Assembly (NCBI GenBank): GCA_947652605.1
Contig: OX393582.1
Location: 11,618,544 to 11,682,543 of the forward strand
Length of the DNA: 64,000 nucleotides
Reading direction: 5' to 3'
From: Elmis aenea
Lineage: Eukaryota > Arthropoda > Insecta > Coleoptera > Elmidae
Shown here: piece after piece, positions 22,386-33,237 of the stretch
Layout: each line of letters starts with the position of its first letter
Numbering within the stretch: position 1 is the first letter of the stretch
Position numbers and translations under genes: made by a program
Notes under the pieces: model-generated
What the model was told of the DNA's origin: nothing
The model's input: only the letters and a program-made list of their open reading frames with translations
Database searches by the model: none

Positions 22386-23846
22386 TGTTGAATAAAAAGT
22401 TTTCTTTTTATCAACATAAGTTAATTGTAAATTTAAAGCAATTTAATGATGTGTAAATATCCCTTTAAGCTCACAAAGTAGGCGTGCAATGTGATCCCAG
22501 TTTATATTTGCCTTTCAACAGAGAATCACAGGTTAATTAAAGATTAATCCAGCAATTGACGGCAATTGGCAATTAATCGGAATTTGAACTACGCTAGTTC
22601 AGCGAGTTTTGTTTGCAAAATGAAATCGTGTTTGATAAGAGATTATCTAACAATTTTGAGTAACTAAATCTAAACACATTTAAAAACGATGCATGCATTA
22701 GATCATCAATTTAAGTTTTGGATTTACGCAGAGTATAAATAAAGATATAATATACACTCTTTCATGTATAACAAATATTTTCTTTACTTACTAACAATAA
22801 ATTATGCACCATCGGTAGATTTATAAATGTTGAATCAATTTTTAAACTAATTTTTTTAACCACCATTGTCAAAAGTTCACTTGTAGCCAAATAATATATT
22901 GCATTTAGAAGTAACAATTTCATTGCCATTTCACTTAAGGTATGACATTCTTTTTTAACTTAAAAAAAGATATCTGGTACCTAATCTTTAATCTTTATAT
23001 TCAATCTTTTGTCCATTGATAACTCAATAAAATTTTCTTTTTCTCATAGAGTTTGATTGCCATTCGTAAAAATGATTACCTGCATATTGCCTTAACGAAT
23101 GTCTCCTATAGGTGGAAAATATTAAAAGAACTTATGTTTTAATGCTAATTAATGATTCTGTATAAATTCTCTTGTATTCAAGATTTACTTCCTAGTTATC
23201 ATCATGTCCTCACCTCACTCATTCGTAAGAATGATGATTTTTTTTAAACTGTTTATCTACCTGAGGTCAAGCTTTTTAATTAAAAACTTTAATTTCATTG
23301 TAACAAATAAAAGCATTGGTCTGATTTTCTTTTATTGACATATTTAAACGTGCATTAAAGAAAATATGTCAACTAGATAGGCAAGACTTAACGTCGACTT
23401 CTAATGATTTAAAAATATTTTATTTTCTACTTCAAATGCTCGTTTCAGAACTTTTTCTCTTGAAAGTCATCAAAAACGAAACCCCCGCATAAGCGCTATG
23501 ATTTGAGTAGTTGAGTGGTATATCTGTATAACTAAATCAATGCGACTTGCATAGGCGTTTAATATGGGGAAAATCGTTTTTACAAGAGCATCGTTTTTCA
23601 CGGTTTTTTACGGGACCGTTCAAGATTTTTTTAAAAACTTTGCACCATTTACTTGCAAAGGATGCGCGCATTGGTAAATAGGAACAGTTTTATTTTGTCT
23701 CTGACGGTTTCATGGCCAACCTGATCGCAATAATTACCTTTATTATTCAACTTTCAGTTTTTCCTTTTTTTTCGAAGGAATAGGCCAGTGGCACGTATCT
23801 CTGCAAAGCATTTAGTTTTGATGTTCTTGATGCAATAAACACAGCC
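22386..23846. other. Intergenic sequence with a patch of homeodomain-type motifs
   Basis: No gene found. Between about 22530 and 22585 there is a dense patch: GGTTAATTAAAGATTAATCC, two CAATTG-type strings and CAATTAATCGG. Such strings resemble TAAT-core and TAATCC binding sites, but they also arise easily by chance in AT-rich DNA. The remainder shows nothing that I can name. Confidence 0.3.
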
Positions 23847-23850
23847 TTAA

Positions 23851-25244
23851 CCTCTTAAGTGGAGACAGCCACTGCGCGCGAGGCCTTGCACAGCGACACG
23901 AACTCTAGACCGCTAGCGAGTATTTACGTCATTACCATTGCATAAAAAATCTCGTACGTCATATTCATTGTATTGAAAATATGAATTAAAAAATTAATAA
24001 AACGTGAGAATTATTTAAAATTTTACTTTTTTATAGTGTATACAACATATTATATCACACAACAATGCACAATTATCCATTTGGTATGTTTTTATAAATA
24101 TTACAAAACAGTACAAAGTTTTCAAAAATTTAATTTTTGGTATGAAAATCTTTAAAGCAAGGTTCAGGGCAAAGGCCCGTGCTGCAAATTGCACACCAAT
24201 AACGACTTTCTTTCTTATTGCTTTTTTGAAGCACAGAACACATAGTAAATATCGGCAAATGGCGCTGGAAACAGTTTCGAACAAACTAAATAGTTGCCGT
24301 CATAAAGTGATCCTATATGTAATGACCGAAGCAAAGCAAGCGTACGTTTTCGTCAAATACGATAAGATATAGGGGTGGGAGGGGTAATGGCGCCCACCTA
24401 ATCAAAATAATTCATATATTCTAAACCGTAAAAACAATTACGCTGTAATTTGAGATTATTGTCGCTAAAACATTACTTAGTGTTCGGGTTAAGTCAAATT
24501 TGATTGAACCTCAAAGAACAAAAACTTATTAAAAATTTAAAAACATGTAAGTGAGCGGAATTACCCACATGCTAGGGTAATGGCGCTCACCTATTTTATG
24601 TGTAAATAGCTTTGGATATTGATCTTCCAGGATGCTTTAATAGTTTTTCTTTTTCTTGTACGAGGCATTGTGCACAATTACTATGAGAAAAATTAAAATA
24701 TAAATTAAATTATATAAAAATATCAATGAGGGTAATGCCGCTCACTGAGCAGTACTACTGTAGCTAATTGGGCGCCATTATCCCCTTTTGCACAATTGTC
24801 TAAATTCGGTATTTTACTAAACTAGCCTTGAATTTAAAAAATAGTTTTATTAGGTCACTCCTGCTAAAAATGACACAAATTTCATAGGAGACCAAAGCAC
24901 AAACTCAAACAAAACTAATTGAACTACTTAACGGATTTTTTGGTCGGCGATTTCTTATAAGAAAATGTTAAAAATGGCACACGTTCAAATAACTTACGTA
25001 ATATGGTGAAATACGTTCGTTTACTTACGGCATTGTTTTTATTAGAACGAGAGCTAGGTGACTGCTAAGTTTCACTTTAAAATATTTGAAAACTGACGCA
25101 AAATGACGGTGAGCACAATTACCCACTGAGCGTCATTACCCCGCTCTCCCCTACAAAATTTTACTCCAACCGAATATGTACGGCATAGTCGCTATTCATG
25201 ACCAAGGCCGATGACGATTATATTCGGCATAACAGCTTAAGAGG
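23851..25244. mobile_element. TTAA-flanked element (CCTCTTAAG ends), host of a nested insertion
   Basis: TTAA (23847-23850), CCTCTTAAGTGG; at the other side CTTAAGAGG ends at 25244 followed by TTAA (25245-25248). The inverted repeat is 9 perfect bases and the TTAA duplication is perfect, as in piggyBac-type elements. Without the nested element at 24372-25151 it would be about 610 bases, a MITE. No transposase sequence is visible. The short TIR makes this moderately secure. Confidence 0.6.
24372..25151. mobile_element. TA-flanked element with reiterated GGGTAATGGCGCTCACC word
   Basis: Left end GGGGTGGGAGGGGTAATGG, right end (inverted) GGGGAGAGCGGGGTAATGA, flanked by TA (24370-24371, 25152-25153). 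The inner word GGTAATGGCGCTCACC or its inverse recurs near 24383, 24552, 24575, 24731, 24765, 25107 and 25128. Non-coding. The outer terminus matches the element at 10208-11514, while the inner word is different. It is inserted in the TTAA element at 23851-25244. Confidence 0.75.
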
Positions 25245-25248
25245 TTAA

Positions 25249-25825
25249 TCAAATTCTAGCGAAAACGTATCGTGGCCTTTCCTGGTCTGTTTATTATTCT
25301 TTGCATTGCTTGTTACATAAATCTCGAAACACATTCGATGAAGTGTTGTTAAAAAAATTTTAAACTTTCTCTGGTTGTGTTTAGTTAATTTTTTAACAAA
25401 AGTTTTAAGGTAAAGTCTCTTTGACGATTTTTGTTTGTTATTACTCACTGCGGTTGACTCTTGTTTCATAGAGTTTGAGTCTCAAAAACTTGTCATTGCA
25501 AAACTCCGTCAACGTCAGGTATGAAAAATACAAACATTACAAATCAGACTCACAAGTGTAGAACATTTATACAGAAGTTGAGAATTCCGGGGATTTCGTC
25601 GACTGTGCCCCTTAAACCACGACATGTCAAACGAAATACCTGTAATATAAAACAAGCTTTCGTCGTTCGCTGATAAAACGGAGCTCGCTGCGAGATCAAA
25701 AAACGCGAAAACCCGTGCAGCTGAAGTAAAATTTAATAACGTTGGCACATATTTATTATAAGATATGCATAATGTTGCTCAACATAAAATTTCATATTAT
25801 ACATGAACTTCATTGCTGCTTTTAC
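25249..25825. other. Intergenic sequence
   Basis: Minus-strand open frames (25245-25469, 25515-25748) carry no recognisable domain. Nothing else seen. Confidence 0.3.
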
Positions 25826-25829
25826 TTAA

Positions 25830-27983
25830 CACTAGAACCGCCTCAGCGGTCAATTTGACCGTTCGCGTTCTTTAAATTGAGCTGGTTCGGTTATTTTTTT
25901 AAGTACAACAATGCGCTTTCATGAGTTTTCCTAACTTATTTTTATCTTATGATATACCAAGTTTCAAAATTTAAAAAAAAAAATTACTTCTATGAAATTT
26001 CAAATATTATACCTTAAACCGCCAAATACGGTCAATTTGACCGTTGTTAAAAATATTTACATTACACATAATCTTTCATTGTAGAAGTGTTTTAGCAAAT
26101 TTTTTTATCGTTATCAATAGTTATTTTTTTTATATTTCTGAGTTTGCAAGTTATATATATAATATATTGCTGCTATGTGTCATATTATACAGTCCAATAA
26201 TTCTTGTAGTGCTAGTGCTAGTGAATTGACAAAATGTGGTCATCTCATGGCCTAACACAAGAGACAGCGCTAAAATATTTAGAAGAGTTAGAAAGGTTAC
26301 CAGAAAATGAATCTGGAAGAAAAAGTGAAGTAGATTATGATACACTTGTTGATGGTAGAAACGATGAATTAATTACTGAAAACCTTAGAGGGAAATTTAG
26401 CAGCAGTGAAAATAATGTAATTACTGGTCCAAGAACATCAAATGTACCGAAGGGCAACGTTACCCAACATCGTATGCGAAAAAACCTTGTACTCTACCAG
26501 TCGGAAGTAAACAAACTTCAAAAGCTGGACATGTTTGGGAAGTTATAGCACCTAGCAGCCCTTCTTCTGGACGTGCACTTACGAGATGTATAATTCGGGA
26601 TAACCCTGGACCAACTCTTTATGCAAAGCGGAATGTGTCTGTGGGTTCTGTAGTAAGTGCTTTTTGCTTATTTGTGGACACTTCAATGCTAAAACATACA
26701 TGAAATGCACTGCAACTGAGACGAAGACGATTGCAGGACGATTATTGGTTCATTAGATTCTAAATTTGTTTTACATGAAGCAAACTTTAAAAAAATGATA
26801 AATTTTGTTTGGTTCCAGAAATTTTGAAAAAGTTTATTTCAAACTGTAAGGCTTGCTATATTCCAGGAGAAAACATAACCATAGATGAGCAAATATTTCC
26901 AACAAAAGCGAGATGTCGATTTACTCAATATATGGCCAACAAGCCAAATAAATTTTGAATTAGGTTTTGGTTGGCAGCCGACACAAAAACCAAGTATTTG
27001 CTGAACGGTTTCCTTTATTTAGAGAAAGATGAGACGCGCCCGGTTGATCATGATCAGCCACTTGCTGAATATATTGTACTAAAATTAATGGAACCGTTTT
27101 CGAATAAAGGTGGAAATGTAACTACTTATATTTTCTTCACTAGTGTGGAACTGGCCAATAAGTTGGCTAAAAAAATACTACCATAGTTGGCACTATCAAT
27201 CGGGCTTGAAAAGAAATTCCAATATCTTGAAAAACAATAAAATGCAATTATATTCTACTACAATAATGAATCTGGATCCCAAGTACACTGACAATATATC
27301 ATGCTCCTAAACCAAATAAAAATGTAATGATTTTGAGTTCGCTTCATAACAGTGGATCAAGAAAAGAGTAAAAAACCTGAAACAATTATATTTTACAATG
27401 AAAAACAAGTGTAGCGTTCATATTTTAGATCAAATGGCAAAAAAAGATTACACAAATGAAGGTTCACGAAGTTGGCCTGTTTACATTCTGTACAATATCT
27501 TAGGCTTGGCATTAATTAATGCGTGGGTTATTTATACGGAAGTGACCAGTCAAAATACGACAAGAAGAGATTTTATATTACATCTAGCTGAAGAACTTGG
27601 GAGAGAACATAGATTTGCAAAAAAGTGCTACTCCGAAAAATGCTTCCAAAATACAATGTAACAATGTAAGTCGAACAAAACTGCAAACGTTTGTCATTTG
27701 TGTAAAAAATATGTCTGCGGAATATGTGCTGGAAGTGTACAAACAATTGTAATTTCTATAAATTGTGCAAACTAATAATTATGTTAAACCATTTTTTGTT
27801 AAAATATTTATTTTTAAGTACTTAAACTTAGCGCAATATTATTATGTTATTTATTTATGCTTTATTTGTGTTATTAAACATAATAAAATTTTACAAACAG
27901 CAAAAAGGCTTCATTTAAACACAGAGGTCAAAATGACCGGTTACGGCGGTTGAAGGTAGTAACATTTTCCGGCGGTTCTAGTG
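25830..27983 (+). mobile_element. piggyBac-type transposon, near full length, inactive
   Basis: Ends are a perfect 13-base inverted repeat: CACTAGAACCGCC (25830-25842) and GGCGGTTCTAGTG (27971-27983). The left flank is TTAA (25826-25829); the right flank is TAAA (27984-27987), presumably a mutated TTAA. The element is 2154 bases with a plus-strand transposase relic. A GGTCAATTTGACC palindrome lies 20 bases inside the left end (25849-25861) and again near 26032; the right side has GGTCAAAATGACC near 27927. Confidence 0.9.
26234..27775 (+). pseudogene. piggyBac transposase, full-span relic
   Basis: The start at 26234 gives MWSSHGLTQETALKYLEELE followed by an acidic stretch, typical of piggyBac N-termini. 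Later blocks occur in order but in different frames: PGPTLYAKRNVSVGS (about 26600), ITIDEQIFPTKARCRFTQYM with the first catalytic Asp (about 26875), VELANKLAKK, NKCSVHILDQMAKK with the third Asp region (27398), SWPVYILYNILGLALINAW, and a Cys-rich end (CKSNKTANVCHLCKKYVCGIC) stopping at 27773-27775. Stops interrupt it after codon 104 and near 26700-26955, 27184 and 27659, among others. The overall span of about 1.54 kb fits a roughly 510-residue family member. The Asp of the TxDNFFTS block is replaced (TTYIFFTS), so the site itself has decayed. Confidence 0.88.
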
Positions 27984-27987
27984 TAAA

Positions 27988-28844
27988 AAACAACAATTGT
28001 TACAATATTAAGTAAAATTCTTTATTCGTTTATTGATTCGGTATTAAGGTTGAGCTTATATTAAACATCTGGCACTTATCAAGTTAACTACAATTAAATA
28101 TCAGTATTTAAAACGTGTGTAAAATCGTTTCATTCTTATTATCAAGAACCTTTAAATTGACCTCCTAATCAGGGCTATGAATAATGAATGAATGACTACT
28201 TGTCGATAATTTACACGGCCAATATAGTGGTTGGTTGTAGGTGCAGCTCCTCCCTAAATAACTTCACAGTTTGTTATCAGATGAGTTTCTTGAGCCTTTG
28301 TAGGTATTGATTTTATTTTAGTTGGATCACATCCACAAATCATCTAAAAAATTAACTAATGTCTTGAGAACTGTAAGCAAATTATTTGTGTTTGGTTTGA
28401 TTTAACCAGTTAATTTAATCAGTTAACCCTAATTCGGGCGCAATCGTTAAAAATGAAACCAGCACAATTTTCTTTTGCGCCTTGATTGAATGCGAGAGTT
28501 GTGAGGTTTCATTTGTGCAGTACCTTTATGAAACCCTTTTAGCTACCCTTTAGTTACTAGTTGTTATTGTTACAATGTGTTTAGAAAAAAAGGAATTTTG
28601 TATCAAATTGATTCATTGCGCCCAAGTTTCTTTGTAGTCGTGATGTTTTAAATATGCAAATGAAAACAAACTGCATTTAATTAGAAAAAACTGACTTAAT
28701 GAAAATCAAAAAGTTTGTAAAAATTTAACTATAAATTCTCAGGACTATTTTTAATTTTAATAGACTTCAACATCCACTGCACTAGTACATAAGCAAAATA
28801 TTTGTATCTAACAGTTTTGGTTTTGTACTTTTGGTTTGGGTCTA
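27988..28844. other. Intergenic sequence
   Basis: No gene or paired repeat identified. The part around 28140-28660 has somewhat more balanced composition. Confidence 0.3.
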
Positions 28845-29538
28845 GGAACATTCTTCGCGCACAATTCTTCGCCCACAGTTCTTCGCTCACAATTATTCGC
28901 CCACAATTCTTCGCCCACAATTCTTCGCCCACAGTTCTTCGCTCACAATTATTCGCCCACAATTCTTCGCCCACAATTCTTCGCCCACAGTTCTTCGCTC
29001 ACAATTATTCGCCCACAATTCTTCGCCCACAATTCTTCGCCCACAGTTCTTCGCTCACAATTATTCGCCCACAATTCTTCGCCCACAATTCTTCGCCCAC
29101 AATTCTTCGCAGCCACAAATCTTCGGCGCCACAATTTTTCGCTGCATACAAGCATATCACAAATTTTATTTGTCAATGTGATTGTTTTTATTTATAACGT
29201 TATTTTTACAGATTATTTTACATTAGTTTAAAGTTGTTTTTTGTATAGTAATACTTCGTTTTTTATTTTTACTTAAAAAAATTGCTACATAAATAGCGTA
29301 TGTTGTGATTTTTATTCTTGTTTATGTAATAATTATAGTATGAATAAAAATTAAATTAATGAAACCTGACCTAACCTATCCTAATGTAAAATAATCTGTA
29401 AAAATTACCTTATTAACAAAAACAGTCTCTTTTACAAACAAAATTTGTGAAATGCTTGTATGCCGCGAAAAATTGTGGCGGCGAAGAATTGTGGCGGCGA
29501 AGAATTGTGGGTGAAGAATTGTGGGCGAAGAATGTTCC
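28845..29538. mobile_element. Foldback element with tandem-repeat arms
   Basis: GGAACATTCTTCGC at 28845-28858 recurs inverted at 29525-29538. Both arms consist of ACAATTCTTCGCCC-type 14-base repeats next to the ends, then a unique part of the arm (CATACAAGCATATCACAAAT... to AGATTATTTTACATTAG at 29209-29225, inverted at 29383 onward). The left arm has about 18 repeat units, the right arm only four or five. The middle is AT-rich and non-coding. No target duplication is evident. Confidence 0.8.
28859..29140. repeat. 14-bp tandem array with 56-bp higher-order units
   Basis: The basic unit is ACAATTCTTCGCCC. From 28875 to 29098 it is organised as four exact 56-base higher-order units, each opening with the variant ACAGTTCTTCGCTC (28875, 28931, 28987, 29043) and then ACAATTATTCGCCC plus two standard units. 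Because 14 is not a multiple of 3 and the unit lacks stops, several frames stay open on both strands (for example 28802-29197); these are not genes. Confidence 0.92.
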
Positions 29539-29729
29539 GGAGACGAACTAATTCTGTGGTACAATCTGGTGGACACACACAAGCCTCTTCGCGAAAATAG
29601 TCAAAACGGGTTCAGGGTAGGTACTTCAAAAAGTGCAGGACCGTCGAAAACCCTCAAATTTAAAATGTTCGGAATGAATTTTTGTATTCATATTACGTAT
29701 GGCGCTTTTGTTAATGTATGATACGATAT

Positions 29730-29987
29730 TTATAAATTTACTTGAATAAATTCTTCCACTTCGACGTATTTAGGTCCTTGTATTACCGTTTTTACTGTTT
29801 TTGAGCCTTGATAGATGGCTGCAGGAAAAAGCCCTTATTCTGGAACATAAATTCTTGCAACAAATGTCGTTTGGCGGTTTTTGTCCACACCACCTGGTAT
29901 CGTCGTCTGGTATAACTCCTATATAATCTCTCCAATAATACTCTGCAACACCTTAGATTGGTTGCAGCATCAAAAAGCCATATCTGG
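29730..29987 (-). pseudogene. DM9/DUF3421-like domain exon fragment, copy 1
   Basis: On the minus strand, starting just after a splice-acceptor-like TTACCAG at about 29988, the sequence reads VAEYYWRDYIGVIPDD, then after a one-base shift PGGVDKNRQTTFVARIYVPE, a stop, GLFPAAIYQGSKTVKTVIQG and ends QVNL-stop at 29730-29732. The order Y-x-W-x-D ... I-P-x-x ... P-G-G-V-D ... Y-V-x-x-x-G-L-F-P-A-x-I-Y-x-G is the layout of DM9/DUF3421 repeats found in insect secreted or cytosolic proteins of poorly known role. Frameshift and stop make it a pseudogene. An inverted second copy is at 31197-31450. Family call from pattern only. Confidence 0.6.
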
Positions 29988-30085
29988 TAAGTTAGATATC
30001 ACTAATTAACTAGTATTGTTGAATGTAGATAAAGTATAAAACTAACTGCTAGCTACATTTACACGATTTTCCAAGCGAAAATATA

Positions 30086-30775
30086 CAGGGTGATTGATTG
30101 GGACGGCATTAAAAATGTATGAAGAATGTAAAAGGGTATTAATCTGAAACTTAGGTAAGGAACATAATGGCATATGATCTATTTAATGAAAATATTTTCA
30201 AGATGGCGACACTTCCGGAAATACGGAAGTTGAAGTCTACTTTCTTATTTCAAATACAATGGTCCATTTGTTATTGAATTTTTGGATTTATCACGTTATT
30301 TTAGATAGACTTCTCTTAGCATTCCCTATACCTAAGAAGAGTAGCTTTTTAGATTTCTGGACTTTTTGGAAAATGTTTTGATTTTCATTGTGATGCTTAA
30401 TATTATCTACCGCCGCCATTCTTGAAGGGAAAACGCTTAAATTTTGACCATGCCTAGAAGAAACCTTGGAGTACATCCTGTAATTTTTGCAATCGATGCA
30501 TTACTTACAGGGTGTCCAAAATGTATTTTTTTTTAATACAACTTCGGACCACTAAAACTCGTTTTTTTTTCAAATATAATGCCTAAATTTTTTTTCAATT
30601 CCCAATGCAATTTCAGTTTTTTTCACTTTTTTTAGGAACAGTTTAAGATATTTTAAATCTGTTTTGATATTATCGATGAGCAGAAAATTTAGCAATTTTG
30701 CCAAATTTAAACCTACCCCCTATCTTCAGTAATAAGCTGGATCCCCATGGTCGCTCTCGAATTTGAATCACCCTG
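30086..30775. repeat. TA-flanked CAGGGTGATT element or composite of foldback arms
   Basis: CAGGGTGATT follows TA at 30084-30085, and AATCACCCTG ends at 30775 before TA. Beyond these ten bases the two ends differ: the left continues GATTGGGACGG, the right (inverted) continues CAAATTCGAGAGCGACC as in the 6989/35111 family. A further CAGGGTGTCC string lies at about 30509. The pair may be one element or two different arms juxtaposed. It separates the two DM9-like exon copies. Confidence 0.5.
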
Positions 30776-31196
30776 TATGTATATGAATCTAAAAAAAGAA
30801 GCATCTTTATTGCAAATAAAAGAAGATGTCGATATATGTTTCGTTTATTTTAAAATAAAACTTTTTTTGTAAAATTGTTGTCTGTTAATTTTTTTATCTG
30901 TCTAACAAGGTAAATTAATTTTTTTATGCATTTTTACTTTAACCTACTATCACGAATTTATGGACAAATAACGTAAATATATTAGACACGACTACTTATG
31001 AAGCCAACTTGATGTACCTACTAGGGATATGACTGCATATAAAGCCATCATTTTATTAATCGAAAAATGCGATTATAGCTATTTTTTGATATTGCACATG
31101 TATTTTAAGTGTAAAACGAGTAAAATGCGATTTTTGGAAGCCATAGTAAAATCGCACTGTCCGTAAAGGTGTTAATTAGTGATATTTAACCTACCA

Positions 31197-31450
31197 AATA
31201 TGGTTTGTTGATGCCGCAACAAATCTGACGTGTTGAAGGATTATTATTAGAGAGAATATATAGCAGTTATCCCAGACGATGATACAAGCTGGTATAGACA
31301 AAAACCGCCAAACGACATTAGTTGCTAGTATTTATGTTCCAGGAGCAGGACTATTTCCTGCAACCATAAATTAAGGCTCAAAAACTGTAAAAGCGATTAA
31401 AAAAAAGACCTAAAAACAGCAAAAACCTTTTTCAAGTATTAAATTTGCTT
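31197..31450 (+). pseudogene. DM9/DUF3421-like domain exon fragment, copy 2 (inverted)
   Basis: Plus-strand counterpart of 29730-29987: WFVDAATNLT, REYIAVIPDD, the same one-base shift, then GIDKNRQTTLVASIYVPGAG and LFPATI before a stop, followed by GSKTVKAI. The sequence upstream (GTTAATTAGTGATATTTAAC) also pairs with copy 1, so the inverted repeat includes intron-like flank. Copy 1 lost the Gln at the codon where this copy has Gly, and this copy has its own stop at the TAAATTAAGG site, so they have diverged since duplication. The shared shift at the IPDD position suggests the fragment was already altered, or numbered differently from my model, before it was duplicated. Confidence 0.6.
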
Positions 31451-31667
31451 ATATTTTGCGCTCTGGTCTCATCAATCGCATTTTTAATGAAAAATTAAAT
31501 GCTCATAAACAATACATTTAAAAATACTCACCCTTGATTCTGGCACGGCCAGTGCCGGCAAAAGTATGTGTGAAATAAAACAACATTTTTGCGGAGGGAA
31601 CTTCAAAAACTGATTGACCATGCATTGTACTCGTATTTATAAACCAAATGGAAAATAGTTATAATTA
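31451..31667. other. Short intergenic stretch
   Basis: Nothing recognised between the DM9-like copy and the next inverted repeat. Confidence 0.3.
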
Positions 31668-31782
31668 AGTTTATTACTTATTGTTACGCCGTAATCTACA
31701 TAAACTAAGTAATGAAAAGTTGAAACGCAAATGCGCTATTAACTTTACAAAGGCATCTATTGGTAACAATTTAAAATACATA

Positions 31783-33237
31783 CAGGGTGTCCCAGTTATC
31801 GTGAACAGCATGGGGATCTCGTAAACGGTAAGAGATACAGAGTTGGTTAAATGAGTCAAAATGATCTATGATTTAAAAGCAACTATTTTATGAAACAATA
31901 TTTTTGAAAAAGTTAATCGTTTTTGCGCTATTAATAAAAAGTTTTCAATTTTTATTTATATCTTGCTTATTTGAAATCCAACTTGAAATATTTTTCGACA
32001 ATATTGGAACAGTTTTTTGCGTAGATTTGAAATTTTTAATAAATTTTACCTAAGTTCACTTGTTTTTGTTATTTCAACATCAACTTTCTTATTTTAAATA
32101 CGGGTTGTTATGGGCTGTGACACCATTAAGAAGATAATTTTTTTTCGCCTTTAATTGATGTATGGGTTGTTGGGTTTATTTTTAAAAATGAGTAAGTTAT
32201 TACAATAGTTACTGTTGTATTTATTAAATTTAATTAATTTGGCAATTGAAAAAAAAACAACGCATTACTTAGATAAACTAGCTGTACTTAATTAAACACA
32301 AAAAAAACTGAAATACTATAAAATATTTTTTTACATTTCACAATAAATTTTGATTTTTTAGTTCCTGTTACTATTAATTCTAAATTATAACATGCCTTAA
32401 AAGTGTAGCTTACTCCCCATGGGCAAAACAAATTTGAGATCTGAGCTTTGTAGATAATAATGTTTCGTAAGTATATTTCTTTTCATTTTTACATATCTTA
32501 ATTCATCAATTGTATTCAACTGTCTATTTAAGATTGGATGTTTTAAGAAAATTACATCAAACAAAAAGTAATAAGCTTAAGAAAACTTTATTATCTACAC
32601 AGTGCAGATCTCAAATTTGTATCGCCCTTGAAGAGAGGGCTACACTTTAAACGGATGTTATAATTTATAATCAATAGTAATAATAACTAAAAAATCATAT
32701 GTATTATGAAATGTAAAATTACTTTTTTTTTGTGTTTAAGTCAGATCAGCTTTAATTTATGTGGTGTTTTGTTTTGTTTTTCAATTGCCACTTTGATACT
32801 TTACGGAAACAATAATATTGTAAAAACTTATTTATTTTTAAGATGAACGTAACAACCCATACATCAATAAAATGAAAAAAAAATCTTTTAAATGGCGTCA
32901 CAGTCACACATTTAAAATAAGAAAGTTGATGTTAATATAACAAAACCAAACAAAGATAGGTAAAATTTATTAAAAATTTCCAGTCTACGCAAAAATGGGT
33001 CCTAATATAGCCAAAAAATATTTTAAGTATGATTTCAAATAAGGAAGTTATAAGCAAAAGTTCAAAACGTCGGTTTTTTCGTTTTTTTATTAATAACGCA
33101 AAAACTATTAGTCATAAAGATATTTTTTTATTGAATAGTTGTTCTTAAACTATGGATCATTTTGACTCATTTAACCAAATCTGTATCTCTTACCGTTTAC
33201 GAGATCCCATGCTGTTCACGAATACTGGGACACCCTG
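31783..33237. mobile_element. Foldback element (CAGGGTGTCCCAGT ends)
   Basis: CAGGGTGTCCCAGTTATCGTG after TA at 31781-31782 pairs with the inverted copy ending at 33237. The arms run several hundred bases, with recognisable pairing to about 32430 and from 32600. The left half is similar to 62880-63360. Pairing continues outside the apparent ends: 31668-31780 (ATTACTTATTGTTAC..., GAAACGCAAATGCGCT) pairs with 33240-33357. So either the real ends are further out or the flanks were duplicated too. No coding sequence. Confidence 0.8.

Noticed and set aside
24015..24372. Overlapping 89- and 76-codon frames
   Set aside because: They lie within the TTAA element, overlap on opposite strands and have no domain.
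28859..29140. CRISPR-like array
   Set aside because: The repeats are contiguous 14-base units without unique spacers, in an insect-type genome with no cas genes.
28802..29231. Two overlapping 131-codon frames and minus-strand frames
   Set aside because: They arise because the 14-base repeat has no stops and a length not divisible by three; several frames are open on both strands.
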